DNA from: a virus | Direction: 5' to 3' (one strand) | DNA length: 42,386 nucleotides | Virus record (IMG/VR): IMGVR_UViG_3300037247_000910 | Coordinates: 1-42,386 of that record | Shown: positions 40,616 through 42,386 of the stretch, one piece after another | Numbering within the stretch: the stretch's first letter is position 1 | Layout of the letters: the number at the start of each line of letters is the position of its first letter | The notes under the pieces: model-generated | What the model was told of the DNA's origin: nothing | The model's input: only the letters and a program-made list of their open reading frames with translations | Database searches by the model: none | Translations under genes and position numbers: made by a program

Positions 40616-40635
40616 CGATTTTCAACGATTTTCAA
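40616..40635. repeat. CGATTTTCAA direct repeats
   Basis: Two adjacent copies at 40616-40625 and 40626-40635, a third degenerate copy (CAATTTTAC), and an inverted GTTGAAAA at about 40673. They may be integrase arm-type or regulator sites; the distance to the att core (1.6 kb) argues for caution. Confidence 0.35.
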
Positions 40636-40703
40636 CAATTTTACGGTCCTTTTTCTTGTCCTACCTCTCCCAGTTGAAAACACTAAACTTATGATTTTTC
40701 TTG

Positions 40704-40740
40704 AGCTCCGGGGCCCAGCGGATCCTCCGGATCAGGAGCT
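40704..40740. other. GC-rich nested palindrome
   Basis: AGCTCC (40704-40709) pairs with GGAGCT (40735-40740) and GATCC (40721-40725) with GGATC (40729-40733). It is rich in palindromic hexamers, unlike its AT-rich surroundings. The 608-base gap 40564-41171 has no gene; this is one of its structured elements. Confidence 0.4.
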
Positions 40741-40818
40741 GCCGGCCGCCGCCTCTCCACAGGTACAAGATGTTGATTGTGATATATCAAGAAAAACAAT
40801 AATATTATTATTTTTTAT

Positions 40819-40846
40819 TTGACATATATAAAACATTGTTTAACAT
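40819..40846 (+). promoter_or_regulatory. Candidate promoter of the small RNA
   Basis: TTGACA (40819-40824) is followed after 16 bases by TAACAT (40841-40846), within very AT-rich DNA. Two ACATTGT copies and an ATCATAA-CTA-TTATGAT hairpin (about 40857-40873) follow, which may be regulator sites. The -10 is imperfect. Confidence 0.45.
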
Positions 40847-40897
40847 TGTGTTACATATCATAACTATTATGATGTAGTAATATATTATTATAAAAAA

Positions 40898-41057
40898 AAA
40901 GAAAGACACAACTGGCAGGGGGTTGGACGCCCTGCCTCACAAATCCGGCCGGATAGTTAAGGTTCTGGAAGCCTTAACTAAGGGAGTCCCAAACAGATTT
41001 GCGATGTTATGTCTTTCTTATAATAAAGCCCGGGTAAGAAATTGCTTGGGCTTTTTG
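40898..41057 (+). ncRNA. Candidate structured small RNA
   Basis: An outer stem AAGAAAGACA/TGTCTTTCTT (40899-40908 with 41010-41019), extended by AAC/GTT, encloses GGCAGGG/CCCTGCC (40914-40936), TAGTTAAGG/CCTTAACTA (40954-40980) and GGGAGTCCC (40982-40990). An ATCCGGCCGGAT palindrome (40943-40954) overlaps the second stem. A 13-bp terminator hairpin follows. No open frame fits. The compact, closed fold with its own terminator strongly suggests a real RNA; it does not look like a family I know. Confidence 0.65.
41025..41056 (+). terminator. Strong intrinsic terminator of the small RNA
   Basis: AAAGCCCGGGTAA and TTGCTTGGGCTTT form a 13-bp stem (with G-T pairs) capped by a GAAA tetraloop, followed by TTTTT. 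It may also stop leftward integrase transcription on the other strand, where the T-run is poorer. Confidence 0.85.
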
Positions 41058-41171
41058 TATTTACATCTTGCAGCATGTTGGCATAAAAATACAGGCGTGT
41101 CAAGATTTTTTAAGCCAAAATCCCCAATTATCGGAATTATTTCATGGGGTAGGATTTTAAAGCCAAATCCC

Positions 41172-42197
41172 TTAAATCTGCAATTTGTCAATCTCCCGTC
41201 TATCCGGGCATAGGTGGCCGTACAATTCAGTAATATAAACACTCGAATGACCTACCCATTTGGAAACTTCCCAGGGCGATATACCCCGCGTCAGGCAATA
41301 ACTGATAAACGTATGACGCAATGTATGTATTGTCACATCGTGCAATCCTATCTCGTCAGCAACCCTCCTGAAGTCCCTGGCAATGGTATCCTTGTGGATC
41401 TTCTCATTATTACGCAGAAAACAATAACCTTCTTTGTGGCCATTGAAGATAGTTAATTCCTGATGCAGCGGCACCGCCCGTTCCTTGCGTGACTTCGTGA
41501 GAAAACCATCCTTGTTTTTGACATAGATTAACCTCTTTCTTGGATCCACGTCTCCGTATTCAAGGTTTATGAGCTCCGACTTTCTCATGCCGGTATAGAT
41601 CGCTGCTAATATGAATGTTTCAAGATACGTGCCCTTCGTTTCATTTAATATGGCCTTCGTCTCATCTTTAGATAGGAATCGTTTCTTATTTTTCTGGATA
41701 CCCCGGATCGGATCAAGCTTCCGAATAGGATTAGATTTGATATGGCCGAGTTTACAGGCATGATTAAGCATTGCACCTATTGTGGTTATATGGTTTTTGG
41801 CGCTTTTTGGCTGCATGGATCCTAATAATTTATCCTGATATTTTTCAAAGTGATGATAATTGGTAGTGAGGCCGAGTTCGCTGATATACTGCAGGTCAGT
41901 TTCATTATGTATATAATCCAGGAATGATCTGAGGTAATGGGCCTTGACTGGATACCAATTTAGGGAGGAATTCCCACCCTTGAGCTTCAAATGATATCCA
42001 ACAAACTCATCTATTCCTACCTTCTTCAGTTGGGGGATATCAAATTCTTGCCTGTATACCTTTTCATACTCTCGACTGGCAAACTCAACAGCGAGGATCC
42101 TTGCCTTGGTCTTTGTGCTGCCAAATGACAGGTGACCATTCAAAATGAACCGATAATGCCAGAATTTACCTCTTTTCCGCAACCCAAAATCACTCAT
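41172..42197 (-). CDS. int: Tyrosine integrase
   Basis: 341 residues. N-terminal arm-binding and SAM-like core-binding regions, then the catalytic domain with TGMRKSEL (Arg I), HTLRHTF (His-x-x-Arg), WVGHSS (His/Trp position) and the nucleophile Tyr in ITELYGHL. It integrates and excises the prophage at the tRNA-Leu. Its 5' end is 62 bases from attR. In the lysogen it lies downstream of the displaced host tRNA promoter. No SD is evident. Confidence 0.95.
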   Translation of the reverse strand: MSDFGLRKRGKFWHYRFILNGHLSFGSTKTKARILAVEFASREYEKVYRQEFDIPQLKKVGIDEFVGYHLKLKGGNSSLNWYPVKAHYLRSFLDYIHNETDLQYISELGLTTNYHHFEKYQDKLLGSMQPKSAKNHITTIGAMLNHACKLGHIKSNPIRKLDPIRGIQKNKKRFLSKDETKAILNETKGTYLETFILAAIYTGMRKSELINLEYGDVDPRKRLIYVKNKDGFLTKSRKERAVPLHQELTIFNGHKEGYCFLRNNEKIHKDTIARDFRRVADEIGLHDVTIHTLRHTFISYCLTRGISPWEVSKWVGHSSVYITELYGHLCPDRREIDKLQI

Positions 42198-42202
42198 ATC
42201 AT

Positions 42203-42227
42203 TGACAAAAACGAAACAAAATTGTCA
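42203..42227. promoter_or_regulatory. Inverted repeat between int and attR
   Basis: TGACAA (42203-42208) and TTGTCA (42222-42227) are exact complements with a 13-base A-rich centre, just upstream of the int start. It could be an operator for int or an arm site for the recombination complex. Confidence 0.4.
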
Positions 42228-42259
42228 TAACCCCATACATACTAATAAAAGTCGTTATC

Positions 42260-42298
42260 TCCTGAACCTAACGCGTCTGCCAATTCCGCCACTTCGGC
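42260..42298. repeat. attR: attR core (5' half of tRNA-Leu)
   Basis: The same 39 bases as 61-99. This copy is a truncated tRNA gene without a 3' half. Host DNA begins at 42299. Confidence 0.92.
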
Positions 42299-42386
42299 TG
42301 TTGTAACAAATCAGGTTAGTTTTGGCTAATATGTTCTATTTAAAGGGTTTATACAAATCCACTCGATAGCTACCTGGGACTATCGA
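42299..42386. other. Host flank carrying the original tRNA-Leu promoter
   Basis: The 88 host bases were upstream of tRNA-Leu before integration. On the minus strand TTGTAT, a 17-base spacer and CATATT can be read as a weak promoter pointing into the half tRNA and int. A TCGATAG/CTATCGA hairpin (42363-42386) at the window edge may be the terminator of the neighbouring host gene. Confidence 0.4.

Larger units (their letters stand above)
61..42298. mobile_element. Complete temperate siphophage-like prophage
   Basis: Identical 39-bp direct repeats at 61-99 and 42260-42298 bracket an integrase, a repressor, replication genes, terminase, portal, capsid, tape measure and tail genes. The repeat is the 5' half of a tRNA-Leu gene. 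The gene order (lysogeny, early, replication, packaging, head, tail, fibre, integrase) is that of a lambda-type genome. No sheath gene is seen, which suggests a non-contractile tail. Exact attachment ends are inferred from the repeats only. Confidence 0.95.

Noticed and set aside
40697-40760. Cloning-vector polylinker contamination
   Set aside because: Several restriction-type palindromes cluster here, but the order does not match a polylinker I know and the bases form a natural nested palindrome within AT-rich phage DNA.
1-42386. Insertion sequence or transposase
   Set aside because: No transposase motif or paired terminal inverted repeats with target duplication are seen; the only recombinase is the tyrosine integrase.

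Overview
The window is almost exactly one complete integrated prophage of about 42.2 kb. It has a duplicated 39-bp piece of a tRNA-Leu gene at each end (61-99 and 42260-42298), with only about 60 and 88 bases of host DNA outside. The host cannot be named from this. Sigma70-like promoters, strong Shine-Dalgarno (SD) sites, a lipobox and an encoded tRNA lacking CCA point to a bacterium, probably Gram-negative. The intergenic 7-bp ATTACGA arrays look like those seen in some uncultured bacterial genomes, but that is weak evidence. The gene set is that of a temperate siphovirus: a tape measure and tail tube but no sheath gene.

Layout. 16-99: tRNA-Leu(CAG) and attL. 265-1623 (minus): lysogeny operon with a CI-like repressor and three small zinc-ribbon or membrane proteins. 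1637-1686: mirrored operators and the early promoter. 1722-11747 (plus): early genes, with an RHH regulator, a CII-like regulator, a glutaredoxin-like protein, an HTH protein, an HD-like protein, ThyX, DUF3310, a DnaN-like sliding clamp, a DUF5131 radical SAM-like protein, a MazG-like protein and many small zinc-binding proteins. 9769-10103 is a gene-free stretch full of perfect stems. 12105-13633: a RepA-type helicase split by a -1 frameshift at an A10 run. 13640-14327: iteron-like repeats and a tRNA-like element. 14429-15942: a ParB-domain DNA methyltransferase and a Com-like zinc finger. 15975-16101: a control region with a palindrome, direct repeats and a terminator. 16129-37251: terminase, head and tail genes, with a lipoprotein/one-TM protein pair at the end. 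37389-39720: two tandem six-repeat beta-propeller proteins, probably receptor-binding. 39727-40563: a coiled-coil protein. 40819-41057: a strong candidate small RNA. 41172-42197 (minus): tyrosine integrase.

How it fits together. Integration uses the 5' half of the tRNA gene, so in the lysogen the intact tRNA is fed by prophage DNA and possibly by the repressor operon. The displaced host tRNA promoter now points into the integrase gene. The replication genes sit beside the putative iteron origin. Packaging and head genes are lambda-like (GpA terminase, gpB portal, gpC protease), but the major capsid protein is Mu gpT-like. I see no endolysin. The observations most worth following are the small RNA before int, the structured stretch at 9.8-10.1 kb, the odd tRNA-like element, the frameshifted helicase and the promoter exchange at the tRNA.
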